This document shows, in pieces, positions 34,986-45,526 of a stretch of DNA of 64,000 nt; the stretch's first letter is position 1; each line of letters begins with the position of its first letter. The position numbers and the translations under genes were made by a program. The notes beneath the pieces are model-generated. The model saw only the letters and a program-made list of their open reading frames with translations, made no database searches and was not told the origin of the DNA. The stretch comes from Nepenthes gracilis (taxonomy: Eukaryota; Streptophyta; Magnoliopsida; Caryophyllales; Nepenthaceae): assembly GCA_033239525.1 (NCBI GenBank), contig BSYO01000038.1, forward strand, positions 11,969,041-12,033,040, written 5' to 3'.

Positions 34986-35337
34986 ACAACCGATGAATTC
35001 CGACGACAAAATTCCGAACGCCGAATCCTCTCTCGGTCCGTACAGCCCCAACTAAGGATTTCAGTAATAGTAGCACTGCCAGCCTAGTTCTGTCAAATTC
35101 AGCGCGTCTACTGTGTGGGCACTTTGTCTGGGCTGGGCTGGACTTCTAAGAATTACAGCCCGCGGACAATCGCATCAGTAATTAAAAATTTATTATTCTT
35201 TATTTTCACAAAAAAATATATGTTATTAGTTGTTATTTTTGAGGTATTATTATAAGAAATAGTAACGGCTGTTAAAATTTTCTAATTTAATTTTTTAAAT
35301 AATAGCAGATGATTGCTAGTTATTAAATATTTATATT
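34986..35337. other. Upstream region of the ABITRAM homologue
   Basis: It contains the presumed promoter. Tandem GGGCTGGGCTGG at about 35130-35141 is the only notable GC-rich motif. No TATA box at a convincing distance was seen. Confidence 0.4.
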
Positions 35338-36010
35338 TGATGAGTATTATATCTAATGGTCTAAAAAATCGGCCAAGATGATTTCAGATCAGATAGCAAA
35401 ATTCAACGGCCCAAAACGTTCGCACTATCCATTTCAACAAATATGACCGAAACCAATGTTAGAGTCAAATCGAGGCCAATTTAATGGCCAAGATAGTTCC
35501 CTCACTCTCATCTTCTAACGACATCAAACGTTAGTTAAAACTATCATCGGGATGAAGCTTATCCGTCTGATAGTTGGCTTAACGATTAAGGTGAAGAATC
35601 AACCGTCGCTTAATTTCTATAAAAACTCATCCTTTCCACAGAAAAAGGAGTCGATCAATTAACCATCCAACGCTTTCTCAGATAAAAAAATAGACAACTA
35701 AAAGACTACAAGAGCGCACACTTTCTCTATATCAATCTAAGACGCCACTATAAGAGCGCAAGCCCTCGGATAAAATCATATATTTTACATTATTTATATT
35801 TTTTTATTTAAGAAAGATACTAATTTGAGCGTCGGATGATATGCCGGAAAATAAGTCCCATCAATCATTTGACATTTATTTTATGATTGTACAGGATTTC
35901 GATTAAAGACGTACGGAGACCGAGCACGTCTTAACACCCGATGGATAAATCTTTTTATCCGTACAACAATTAGAGTCCTCGAACACAATAATATATATAA
36001 TGCATTATAT
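35338..36010 (+). mobile_element. Degenerate Tat-type LTR (approximate limits)
   Basis: It starts TGATGAGTAT, has CTATAAAAACTC as a TATA-like box at about 35617, and contains TTTGAGCGTCGGATGA at about 35824, the same U5-like signal as in the solo LTR at 8461-9661. The right end is unclear and no target duplication was found. Confidence 0.45.
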
Positions 36011-36294
36011 TTTTTTCCCGTTAAATTGAACTCAATTGATATTATAGCATGTTATGAAAAAAAAGCTATAAGTTGAAAAAAATAGCACTTTTTTAGAATA
36101 TTGATTGAGAATAATATAGCATATTTGACAATAAGGATTGGTTGAGTATATATTAAACTCGGTTGAATGTTTATACCCGACATTTAAGTTTCATGGTTAT
36201 GTAGCAACATGAAACCATCTAATTCTTTGGATGCTGTCCGTCCCATGAATAATTTAAAACATTAACAAGTACACCCTCGGTTTGTTTTGCATTA

Positions 36295-36299
36295 ATGAG
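36295..36299. repeat. Target-site duplication ATGAG (left)
   Basis: ATGAG directly precedes TGTTGGCGGG. The same five bases follow CCCAACA at 37149-37153. Confidence 0.92.
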
Positions 36300-37148
36300 T
36301 GTTGGCGGGCAACGGGCGGCCTACTTGTCAAATTATAGGAACAGTATTCACCAGTTGGTCAAAATGGACGGCCAACTATTAAGGCACAATGAGCACTGTA
36401 AAGTAGAGAGTAGAGAAGAAAAATGAACACCGAATTTTACGTAAAAGACCCTTATGAATCAAGGAAAAACCACAGGATATTAGGTCCACTAACAATCACT
36501 AAATATGAGAAGGTTGCAGGAGGCGAAAATAAGAACATAGCAAAGTAATCAAGATTCTCACGCTTGTTTCTCTCACAGCTCTCTTTTTTTTTTTCTCTCA
36601 TCTGTTACGCTCTTACTCAATCTTGGCCGGTGTCTTCTCCTTCTTCTTCTACAACTTACTATGTGCCAAGTGTACATACATATACACATGCCCATTACCA
36701 TAGCTCAATGGTTGGTACTCAACTTCCAATGCCCGCCTGCATGCGTATGCCTGGTCCTGCAGTAAGCGACGCGTGCTTGCTTCTGTAGGCTGATCAACCT
36801 TTGGAGTCTCGAGAATGACTTCCATCAACCACTCAGAAGAGTAAGTCAATTGTACACTTTTTTGGTGTGACAATCTTTCAGATCTTCCAAATATGGCATG
36901 CCAACTCTGATATCCGTCACTTCATATTAGCCGATCAATCACATCGTTGACCGGTCAAAGTAGCCCATCTCGCTTCTTCAAACGACTCACAATTTATGAC
37001 GGTCAATATATTGACCAAATGAGTTGACCAGAAGAGTTGACTCCGGTCAACGAAGTTGACCGAGAATAGTTGATCGGAATTTCTTCCTCTCAGCACATTC
37101 GTGCTCTGATCAAGTCATACGGACTTTCACATGGGAGTGATCCCAACA
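36300..37148 (+). mobile_element. Solo LTR (849 bp) downstream of the expansin gene
   Basis: Perfect inverted ends TGTTGG...CCAACA, an exact ATGAG target duplication and no internal region. A related, truncated copy lies at about 46612-46830. The 3' end of the expansin coding sequence is only 349 bp away. The orientation (+) is inferred from the position of the CT-rich leader-like tract and is uncertain. Confidence 0.88.
36947..37060. promoter_or_regulatory. Cluster of eight W-box cores in the solo LTR
   Basis: TTGAC occurs at 36947, 37011, 37024, 37037 and 37056, and its complement GTCAA at 36954, 37002 and 37046, all within 114 bp. TTGAC(C/T) is the core bound by WRKY factors. Several are the full TTGACC. 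The function of this cluster is inferred, not shown. Confidence 0.6.
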
Positions 37149-37153
37149 ATGAG
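37149..37153. repeat. Target-site duplication ATGAG (right)
   Basis: Exact match to 36295-36299. Confidence 0.92.
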
Positions 37154-37497
37154 AAGATGAGAAAAAAAAAGGCACTCTAAAATAGTAGACTTTCTCCATT
37201 GATACTGTACATGATCATTAAGACAAGTGACGAGCTCAAAAACAAAGTAGAAAAGAAAACCGATGGCAAAATTATATATTGGATGATATATTAACTATGT
37301 ATATTTGGTGAAAGAACTTTGCTGTTGCTTATTAAGATGAATTTCAAACTCACACTAGCTTTTAAGTTCATGGACCCCACGCTTTATGGTATACATTAAC
37401 AAATAGCAGCGGGCTGCTCTATGTTTGAAAGAAAACAAGCATGCCTCCCTCCACATATTGAATCAAACCCCAAATTTTAAGCAACATGTTAAAAGCC

Positions 37498-39433
37498 TTA
37501 GAATTGTACTTGACTAGAGAATGTCTGGCCGAATTGCCAGTTTGAGGGGACGATATTTTCAAATAGCAGTGTCTTTGAATCTGTAGTGGTAACCATAAAT
37601 GACAGAGATTGACCATTGAGGTAGGAGTTGGACTGCCAATTAGCTCCCCAATTTCTTGACATGGCCATCCATGTGGTTTCAGAGCCCTTGATGGAGACAG
37701 ATTGAATTGATCCAGCCCCGGCAACATTGGTGATCAACACAAGCTCAAAGTAGTCCCTTCCATTGATGGTGAACCTCACCCCACCATGCTTCTTGCATGG
37801 AACCCTGCACCACATGGTATTCAAGGGAAGGGAGTGAGTAAGGGTAGATCAGATTATAACTTCATTAATTAGGTCAAGTAAACATTCCAAGCCTCGCACA
37901 GGGAATTTGAAAGTTGATGCTACTTAAAATTTTATAAGATTAAAATTATTTTTTTTATAATATTAAGCAATATTTTTATTTTGTCAGGTAAGGGAGGTAA
38001 CCAATATCAATCTATCTCAATCTAATAAAAATATTTTTTATGATTGTCTAGTCCTAACTTTTCATCAAATGGGCTCAATATACAAAACTTTTAGGCTATT
38101 TGCAAGATTCTCATAGTATAACTAACTCTACATGTGATGAGTTATTTTTATATTTTATGGGATATTGAGATAACTAATTTTTTAATTATACAAATATTTT
38201 TTTATTTGAAATCCGATCTTTCAAAAAATAACTTTTCTAAAAAATTATAATTAAACAATAAAATATATATTATTTAATTGTTTTAATAAATAATAAATGT
38301 ATGCCATGTTATTTGAAAAAAAAAAACACTCCCAACATACCCTCAACTTAAAAACATGGAAATCAATGGCTTTTTTTTTATCTACAGGAGAAGGAGAGTC
38401 TAGTTCTCTATATTATAATCGAGTCTGATTCTTTATATTATAACCAAAGATAGATGGTATTAAATAAAATTAAATTACAAGGATAATTTTTTTTTTTTTT
38501 TTAAATTAAAGCTAATCACTCGATTGAAACTGAAACAGTCATAATTTGGAACCTCTCCTCGTTTAGGCTGGTGCTACTATTAACAAGAACAGGTCTGAAA
38601 CAGTCATAATTTGGAACCTCTCCTCGTTTAGGCTGGTGCTACTATTAACAAGAACAGGTTACTACTCAACAAACAGCTTGGATTCTAGCACAGGTTGATT
38701 CGCATCGTTTCTGCAGGTCAGGCAAAAATTCAAACAACGACGAAGTCTAGACTTGTCTAGATCATTGAAATTCATGCGACGATGAACTGAATCGTGTCAG
38801 GAATCGCAAACCCCAGCGATGGAAGCAAATAATAATTAAGGGATCGATGGAAGGAAGAGAATAGAAACCTTTGAAAGAGGACGGGCACGATGCCTCCCCT
38901 GTAGATGGCGATCTTTTCCCATGCAGGCTGAGCCATGTCAAAATGTCGAAGAGGTGGATTGCACCAACCTCCGGCATCGTTAGGCAGATCGTTGTTTGGA
39001 GGGCAGAAATTGGTGGCGGTGACGGTGACAGAGACTCCCTTCTTGCACCACCGCGCATCTGATTTGTAGTCACAGACGATCTTGTAGCATTGCCCGCAGG
39101 AAGCGCCATCGTTGAACAATGCCGTGCTTAGAGCTGTAGTTCTAGTCCCGTAGCCAGTCGAATACAAGTTTCCATAGCCGCAGGCTCCTCCTGTAATTGC
39201 AAGCTAGAATCGGTCACTAATTATCAGGGAAAAGATAGACTTTTCAGGGTTTAGTTGATAACGGTTGATGTAAATGAGAATGGGAAGAGGGACTCACCCA
39301 TGGTTCCGGAAGCATCACTGCCACCATAGAAAGTGGCGCGAGCTTTGCTCCATCGAGAAGCCACAAATGCATTGACGCAGACAGACATGCAGCAAAATCC
39401 AAGCACAAACAAAGCAAAGGCTGTTTTCTTCAT
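37498..39433 (-). CDS. EXPA: Alpha-expansin (254 aa, three exons)
   Basis: Secreted cell-wall protein that loosens cellulose-hemicellulose contacts at acid pH. Exons on the - strand are 39433-39298, 39190-38869 and 37804-37498, and they join in frame. Residues 1-22 ([14 protein letters not shown]...VNA) form a signal peptide. The double-psi barrel domain starts at RATFYGG (about 34) and has GGACGYGNL (46-54), paired cysteines through [11 protein letters not shown], and the diagnostic HFD at 128-130. The C-terminal carbohydrate-binding domain has [19 protein letters not shown] and surface tryptophans in TTWMAM and NWGANWQ. Length is usual for the family. An in-frame ATG 14 codons upstream exists, but the later one begins the signal peptide directly and was preferred. 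A 65-bp duplication lies in intron 2. Gene neighbours are TEs on both sides. The subgroup was not assigned. Confidence 0.95.
38530..38659. repeat. 65-bp exact tandem duplication in intron 2 of the expansin gene
   Basis: CTGAAACAGTCATAATTTGG begins at 38530 and again at 38595, with identical sequence through AACAAGAACAGGT in both units. No splice consensus is disturbed. Confidence 0.97.
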
Positions 39434-39552
39434 TCTTTTTCTGGTTCGGAAAAGATGCGGCGAGAAGAAGATCAAGGAAGCAGATTTTGTGGATGAAACT
39501 TGAACCAGAGTAGTATTCTTGTATCAATGGCTGACCCTCCAACGCAGATTGG

Positions 39553-39561
39553 TTTTATATA
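39553..39561 (-). promoter_or_regulatory. TATA box of the expansin gene
   Basis: TATATAAAA on the - strand, 120 bp upstream of the chosen ATG, leaves room for a leader of about 90 bases. Confidence 0.7.
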
Positions 39562-39998
39562 CCGGTAGCGTCCCGGCCAACCACCTCACATGGACTCTGC
39601 GTAAGCTGCAGAGACAGAGAGGGAGATGACTGACAGAAATTCAATGGTTTTTTAAGAGATTAAAATAAACATTGAGAATTTCTTCACGGTTACCCTAAGA
39701 ACTGTACATTACACCAAACACATGCTGAGATTGATTTATCTCAATTTTATAGACTTTAAGGGCAGTGGAGGCAAGCATGGTGGAATATGCTACTTCTGGA
39801 ACAGTCAATACAAAAGCAATTGAAATATGTCACGCTCAACGTGGCATAGGGCAAAAGAAAGAGAAAGAATTTGAAAAAGAGGAAGAAGAATTTGAAGAAA
39901 ATTCAGCAGGCGGGGGAAATTAAATTATCTTGAACTTCTTAGGGATACAGAAGTCACATGATAAAAAATTATTAAATGAGAAATGCAAATTCTAAAGG

Positions 39999-40003
39999 GA
40001 AAG
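39999..40003. repeat. Probable target-site duplication, left (GAAAG)
   Basis: GAAAG precedes the 5' LTR, and GGAAG follows the 3' LTR at 45522-45526. Four of five bases agree, consistent with an old insertion. Confidence 0.6.
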
Positions 40004-40455
40004 TGTTACGGGTCTACACAATAGATTCTCAAACGGCCCACAACAGTCTACAGTTCCGAGGTGTAGCACCCGGATGACTCAACGTCCACTGAAATTGCAA
40101 GATTATACATAAATAAATTATAGAGTCTATTAAATATTTTTTCCTAAATTGATATACTTATTAGTTGGTTATAATAATGAATAGTTAAATATTCTGGGAT
40201 TAAATATTGTGTTTGTTCTTCTGGTGTGGTGAGCATGCACCACCGCATGTATAGCCATTTGTATTTAGCCAAGTTCTATTATGAAAAACAGTAAGCAATA
40301 TACTTCATTTCTTAATTCTTTCTTTCACTTCTCATCTCTCTTTATCTCTCTCTCGAACCTTCTCTCCTCTCTCAATCTATATGTTTCTTTTCTCTTGCTC
40401 TCTACTCAATCTCCCCTCCCTCTTTCCTCTGCATCAATCAGCTGATTCTGCATCA
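40004..40455 (+). repeat. 5' LTR of the gypsy element (452 bp)
   Basis: Starts TGTTACGGGTC and ends GATTCTGCATCA. It shares GTAGCACCCGGATGACTCAA and AATATTGTGTTTGTT with the 3' LTR. There is a CT-rich tract before the end. Confidence 0.9.
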
Positions 40456-40475
40456 TTGGTGCTCTCATTGAGACA
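40456..40475 (+). promoter_or_regulatory. Primer-binding-site candidate of the gypsy element
   Basis: TTGGTGCTCTCATTGAGAC starts at the LTR end and has a near match after the LTR of the element at 17858. The tRNA was not identified. Confidence 0.65.
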
Positions 40476-41708
40476 TGGCAGATGGCATGACGACGCGGTA
40501 CAAATCGATGGAGGAATTGATCTTAGGGTTGAAGGAGACGATCGTCACTCTCAAACAACAATCTGAGAGCATCGTCACCACTCTTTAGCACCACTCTAAA
40601 GGTATTGCTTCTATAGCTACTCTCGGTGAACATTTACAAAAATCTTTGTCTGAAATCCTCCACTCCCTGGCTCGAATCAAAGCTCAACCTCGATCTACAG
40701 TCTACCCTCCATTGCTTCCAACCCCACCATCGTTTATGGCGACCTCGACAATACAATCCACACCTCCTTCACAAAACCTACCTCTCTTCCCTCATACAGC
40801 AACAAAGTCCCAAACCTCCCTACCCTTACACCTACCTAAGCTTGAAATTTATTTTTTCTCCGGCGACGATGTCCTCGGATGGTTGTTCCAAATTAAACAG
40901 TTCTTCTATTATCACTTTACTCTCTCCGACTAGAAACTAACAATCGCCGCCTTCTACATGGCTGGTTCTGCACTCCAATGGTACCAATAGATGCATGCAA
41001 CCCACCAACTCACAACCTAGGAAGTTTTCACCCGTGATCTGGAACTCAGATTCGATCCCTCCGCTTATTCCAACCCGGAAGCCTTACTCTACAAACTATG
41101 CCAAAACACCTCAGTCGCCTCATATATGACCGAATTTGAAGCTCAGTCTACCGGTACCTCAGGCCCTACCACAAAAAATCTCCTAAAGTGCTTCATCTTT
41201 TGTCTCCGGATGAAATCCCGTAGGGAACTCTTACTATTAAAACCTCAGATATTACCGGAGGCCATTGACATGGCTAAGTTAGTGGAAGAAGAATTTGTGG
41301 CATGATGCTCCATTGCCCACCGTCCCCTAACTTTCAAACAGACCACCCCAAGCTCTGGGCCAACCGCAACTGCCATCTGTCACGAGCTTGCCACCGAGAT
41401 TGCCCATCAAGCGGCTCATGCTAGCGAAAATGGCCGCACGCCGTGCATGAGGCTTGTGTTTCAATTGTGATGAAAAATTCACTCCAGGTCATCGCTGCCG
41501 TCCTCCTCAATCCCTTTGTATGATTGCTAAGGCTGAAGACAATTCTATTGCTGAATCATCCCACTCAAAGGAAATTTCAGCATGGTCTGAATTCCAGCCA
41601 ACAGATCCTCCAAAAACAGAGTCCATATTACCTATCATAGATTCTACTCCCATAATTTTCCTGCATGCTCTAGAAGGCCGATTTGTTCCCTCCACACTAC
41701 GTTTGTAA
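40475..41708 (+). pseudogene. Gypsy gag (capsid and zinc knuckle), broken
   Basis: The ATG at 40475 opens MADGMTTRYKSMEELILGLK. After stops and shifts, recognisable blocks are FFSGDDVLGWLFQIKQFF (about 40855), FYMAGSALQWYQ (about 40951), RFDPSAYSNPEALL (about 41050) and the knuckle CFNCDEKFTPGHRC (about 41457). This is the capsid-to-nucleocapsid order of plant gypsy gag, which packages element RNA. Confidence 0.88.
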
Positions 41709-42080
41709 GGCCAGATTGCAGGTCGGCCGGTTGTCATCCTTATTAATAGTGGCTCAACTGACAATTTCCTCCAAACCAAGTTGGCCCAAAACTTGGCACT
41801 AACAATCCAGCCGTCACAACACCTTAATGTTACCATCGGCAACGGCGATTCCCTCCACTATGAAGGGCTTTGTTCCAACACTCCGATAATGTTGGATCAG
41901 TCTCAATTTCGTGTGGATTTATACTTAATGCCCATTTATGGGGCTAATATAGTTTTCGAGGAGCAATGGCTAGCTACAATTGGCCCCTTCTTATTTGATT
42001 ACGAAGTATTGTAGATGAGTTTTGATTATGCTGGCCAACGACTCACCTTGCGAGAGTTGCAATCAGCTTCTATTTCTGCT
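41700..42080 (+). pseudogene. Gypsy aspartic protease remnant
   Basis: Reads VVILINSGSTDNFL (about 41732), then GNGD, then LMPIYGANIVFEEQWL. The catalytic Asp of the D-S/T-G triad is Asn here (NSG), so the domain would be inactive. An in-frame stop at about 42012 separates it from the next block. Confidence 0.82.
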
Positions 42081-42329
42081 ATGACCTTAGGGCAATTGAG
42101 GAGAAGTGACACAACAAAAGCCACTGCTACCTACTTCCACATGACTGTCACTTCTATGTGGTAGACAACAAACGAACCAACAGTAGAGCCACTCTCCTTC
42201 ACAGGCTCCTTACCCCTAAACATTGACCCTACCATCCGAAAAACCCTGCAACAGCTTCTCTCTACATTCACAAGAGTCGTTTCCCTACCCCATGGTCTAA
42301 GTCCATGCCGGGCCACCGATCATCACATT

Positions 42330-42965
42330 CGGTTAAAGCCCAACTCCAAACCAGTCAACGTCAATCCTTACCGGTACCCACATTTCCAGAAGGAGGAGAT
42401 GGAATGTATTATTCAAGAGATATTGGCTGAAGGCATAATTCGACCCAGTCATAGCCCCTTCTCATCCCTTGTCTTACTGGTCAAGAAGCATGACGGAAGT
42501 TGGCAATTCTGTGTTGACTACCAGGCCTTAAACGCCAATACTGTTAAAGACAGATTTCCCATTCTTACGGTCAATGAGCTGCTGGATGAACTGGCCGGTA
42601 CTCGGGTTTTCTCCAAACTCGACTTACAAGTTGGATACCATCAGATGAGAGTCCACCCGGAGAATATCCACAAGACAGCCTTTCGAACTCATGATGGCCA
42701 CTACGAATTCATAGTCATGCCTTTCAGATTGTCGAGTGTCCCCTCTTCCTTTCAATCCGAAATGAATGAGATCTTTCATCCAGTGCTTCGGTGATCTGTG
42801 TTGGTATTTTTTGACGATATTCTCGTCTACAGCCCTACCTGAGAGAGTCACCTTCACCACCTTGCCCAGGTTCTACACATTCTCTAAACTCACTCTTTCT
42901 TTGCAAAGCTCTCCAAGTGCGAGTTTGGATGCACTTCGCTATCATACCTTGGTCACATTATTTCA
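42330..42965 (+). pseudogene. Gypsy reverse transcriptase, with stops
   Basis: Open from 42399 to 42794: IIQEILAEGIIRPSHSPFSS, LVKKHDGSWQFCVDYQALN, then KLDLQVGYHQMRV and HEFIVMPFRL-like palm motifs. The same frame carries on beyond a TGA through VFFDDILVYS (the Y/F-x-D-D active site, both Asp present) with two more stops, then KLSKCEFG and YLGHIIS. No frameshift is needed. Confidence 0.92.
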
Positions 42966-42974
42966 GAGCACGGT

Positions 42975-43560
42975 GTGGCAGTCGATCACTCTAAGATTGC
43001 TGCCATCCAGACTTGGCCACTGCCTACCAGCGTAACCCAACTGCACAAGTTTCTAGGGCTCACAAGGTATTATTGCTGCTATATGAATCAGTATGCCCAG
43101 ATCTCAGCCCCTCTGACGATGTTGCTACATAAGAACGCTTTCATTTGGACCCCCAAAGCTAAACAAGCATTTACCTCCCTCAAGGTTGCACTCACCTCTA
43201 CCCCTGAACTCGCCCAACCAGATTTTTCCAAGAATTTTGTTGTGCAAATTGATGCTTCGGGACAAGGCATTGCGGCTGTGTTACTTCAAGGGGGACACCC
43301 CATTGCTTATTTTAGCAAACAACTTTGCCCTAAACTACAGGCTTCCTCCACCTATATTAAAGAGTTATGTGCTGTCAACGATGCCGTAAAAAATGGCAAC
43401 AATATTTGTTGGGTACTAAATTTACCATCTAAACGGATCATCAAGCACTCAAAACACTACTAACTTAAACCATCCATACGCCGGACCAGCAGCGCTGGAT
43501 CACCAAGCTACTGGGGTTTAATTTCGACATCGAATACCAACCTGGGCACAACAACGGCCC
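42975..43560 (+). pseudogene. Gypsy RNase H segment
   Basis: Continuous with the RT frame: FLGLTRYY, TPKAKQAFTSLKVAL, VVQIDASGQGIAAVLLQ (first catalytic Asp present) and PIAYFSKQL. After about 43400 the frame shifts, but QRWITKL, DIEYQPG and NNGPADELSR can be followed to about 43573. It would degrade the RNA strand during reverse transcription. Confidence 0.88.
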
Positions 43561-43798
43561 AGCTGATGAACTCTCCAGGCGTGAGACTAGGACCTGTCTA
43601 GAACTCCAAGCAGTTTCCCAGCCTATCATGGCTCTATTAACAGCCCTGAGAAAATTTGTTGCAAGGCACCCTACAACTGCTTCATTCGTCAAGGCCATTC
43701 AAGAGCAACCAGGTGACCACGCAAACTTCTCCTAGCATGACGGCCTAATTTTCTTCTAGAACCTAATTTGGGTATCGCCTGAGTCTGCTCTGTCCGAC

Positions 43799-44964
43799 TT
43801 GATTCTGCAAGAGTATCACAATTCCCCACTTGGAGGACATGCTAGAATTCATCGTACTTTTTTCCACATTGCATCCATTTTCTTCTGGCCAGATATGCAT
43901 AAGGAAGTGCGGGACTTTGTCAATGGTTGCCCGGTCTGCCAGCAGGTTAAACCACTTAATACCGCACTACAGGGACTTCTTCAACCACTTTCCATCCCAG
44001 GGAACATTTGGGAATCCATCTCCATGGATTTTATCACACATCTACCCCCTTCACGTGGCAAGATAGTTATCCTAGTGGTCATTGATAGGCTCTCCAAATA
44101 CACCCATTTTTCAACTCTAGACACCCAGTTCACTACCATGCAGCTAGCAGAGGTATTTGTCAAGGATGTTTGCTGATTGCATGAGTTTTCGATAGATATC
44201 GTCTCTGATTGTGACCCTTGGTTCATAAGTTTATTTTGGAAGGAACTTTTCAAACTACAGGGAACTCGGCTGTCTACCAGCAGCACCTATCACCCCCAAT
44301 CGGACGGCCAAACTGAAGCTGTTAACCACTACATGGAGAACTACTTGCGTTGCTTCGTGACTGGCATTCCTTCCTCCTGGGTACACTACTTACCTTGGGC
44401 TAAGTGGCATTACAACACATCATGACACTCTTCCATAAACATGAGCCCATTTGAAGCCGTCTATGGACACCCACCACCCAACCTGCTCACCTACGTGCAC
44501 GGTTCCTCTTCTATAGCAACCGTAGACGATCAGCTGACCACAAGAACGACTCTCCTGGCTACTCTCAAAACCAACTTGCTGCGTGCCCAGCTGAGAATGA
44601 AACAACAAAGGGATTCTCACAGAAAAGATCGAGAATTTTCAATCGGCGACCTGGTATACATGCGTTTACAACCTTACTACCAAATTTCAGTGGCGAAACG
44701 GCAAACCAACAAACTCACCAAGCGATATTACGGTCCCTTCCGCATTCTGGATCGGGTGGGAGCTATCGCTTACCGTCTGGACTTGTCGGAACATTCCAAA
44801 ATACACAATAATTTTCATGTGTCCCTACTCAAACGGTGTTATGGTGATCATAGTAGCCCCACATTGGATCTGCCAGCTGATACTCTCGGTTCCCAACCCT
44901 TGCAGCAACCGCATCAGAACCTTGGATTCAGGCACATTCTCCACAACAACGAGCTTGTGTCCTA
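43799..44964 (+). pseudogene. Gypsy integrase, with stops
   Basis: The zinc-binding HHCC part (GGHARIHRTFFHI, then CPVCQQ) is at 43829-43950. The core has SMDFITHLP, VSDCDPWF and QTEAVN, so D, D and E are all retained (44020-44330). After MSPFEAVYG the C-terminal part (GDLVYMRLQPY, YYGPFRILDRVG, FHVSLLK) runs to 44964. Two internal stops (about 44174 and 44423) break the frame. Confidence 0.93.
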
Positions 44965-45088
44965 GGTCTTGGTGCACTGGAAGACCCAAGCGCTCAAGGA
45001 GGCTACCTGGGAGACAGTATCCGAGTTCCAGCAGGATTTTTCCAATTTCAACCTTGAGGACAATGTTGGTTTTGATGGGCGCGGTAAT
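44965..45088 (+). pseudogene. Chromodomain-like tail and polypurine end
   Basis: After a stop the frame continues VLVHWKTQALKEATWE, resembling the LVKWKG...EATWE core of chromoviral integrase tails, then FNLEDNV. Chromodomains of this kind are thought to steer integration to particular chromatin. The first aromatic-cage residues are not obvious. Confidence 0.7.
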
Positions 45089-45521
45089 ATTATGGGTCTA
45101 TACAACGGACCCTTGGACGGCCCACAGCATCCTACAACTCCGAGGCGTAGCACCCGGATGACTCAACGTCTACTGAAATTGTAAGATTATATTTAAATAA
45201 ATTATAGAGTCTGTTAAATATTCATTCCCTTAGTTGGTATATTGATTAATTGGTTATGATACTGAGTAGTTAAATATTCTAGGGTTAAATATTGTGTTTG
45301 TTTTTCTAGTGTGATGAGCATGCGCCACCACTTGCATAGCTATTTGTATTAAGGCCAAGTTCTGTTATGGAAAATAGTAAGCAGTATACTTCATTTCTTG
45401 TCTCTCTCTATCTCTCACTCGAACCTTCTCTCCTCTCTCAATCTGTCTATTTCTCTTCTCCTGCTCTCTGCTTGATCTCCCCTCCCTCTTTCCTCTGCAT
45501 TAATCAGCTGATTCTGCATCA
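45089..45521 (+). repeat. 3' LTR of the gypsy element (433 bp)
   Basis: Starts TATTATGGGTC (TG changed to TA) and ends CTGCATCA. Well aligned with 40004-40455. Confidence 0.88.
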
Positions 45522-45526
45522 GGAAG

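Larger units (their letters stand above)
40004..45521 (+). mobile_element. Nearly full-length Ty3-gypsy (chromovirus-like) retrotransposon, inactivated
   Basis: 5518 bp with LTRs at 40004-40455 and 45089-45521, a primer-like site, then gag, protease, reverse transcriptase, RNase H, integrase and a chromodomain-like tail in the usual gypsy order. Integrase at the C-terminus followed by VLVHWKTQ...EATWE and a GAGGACAATG end point to a chromovirus; the short LTRs would suit the Reina clade (inference). The reading frame is kept over long distances but interrupted by stops. Confidence 0.93.

Noticed and set aside
34986..35051. N-terminal extension of the ABITRAM homologue
   Set aside because: The extension has no ATG (it would need a TTG start) and follows a stop codon directly.
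39434..39475. Earlier in-frame ATG for the expansin
   Set aside because: It would put 14 polar residues before the signal peptide. The downstream ATG gives the normal secreted form and length.
42399..44964. An intact autonomous retroelement
   Set aside because: Stops at 42792, about 42840 and about 42885, a protease Asp-to-Asn change, and integrase stops show that it is dead.
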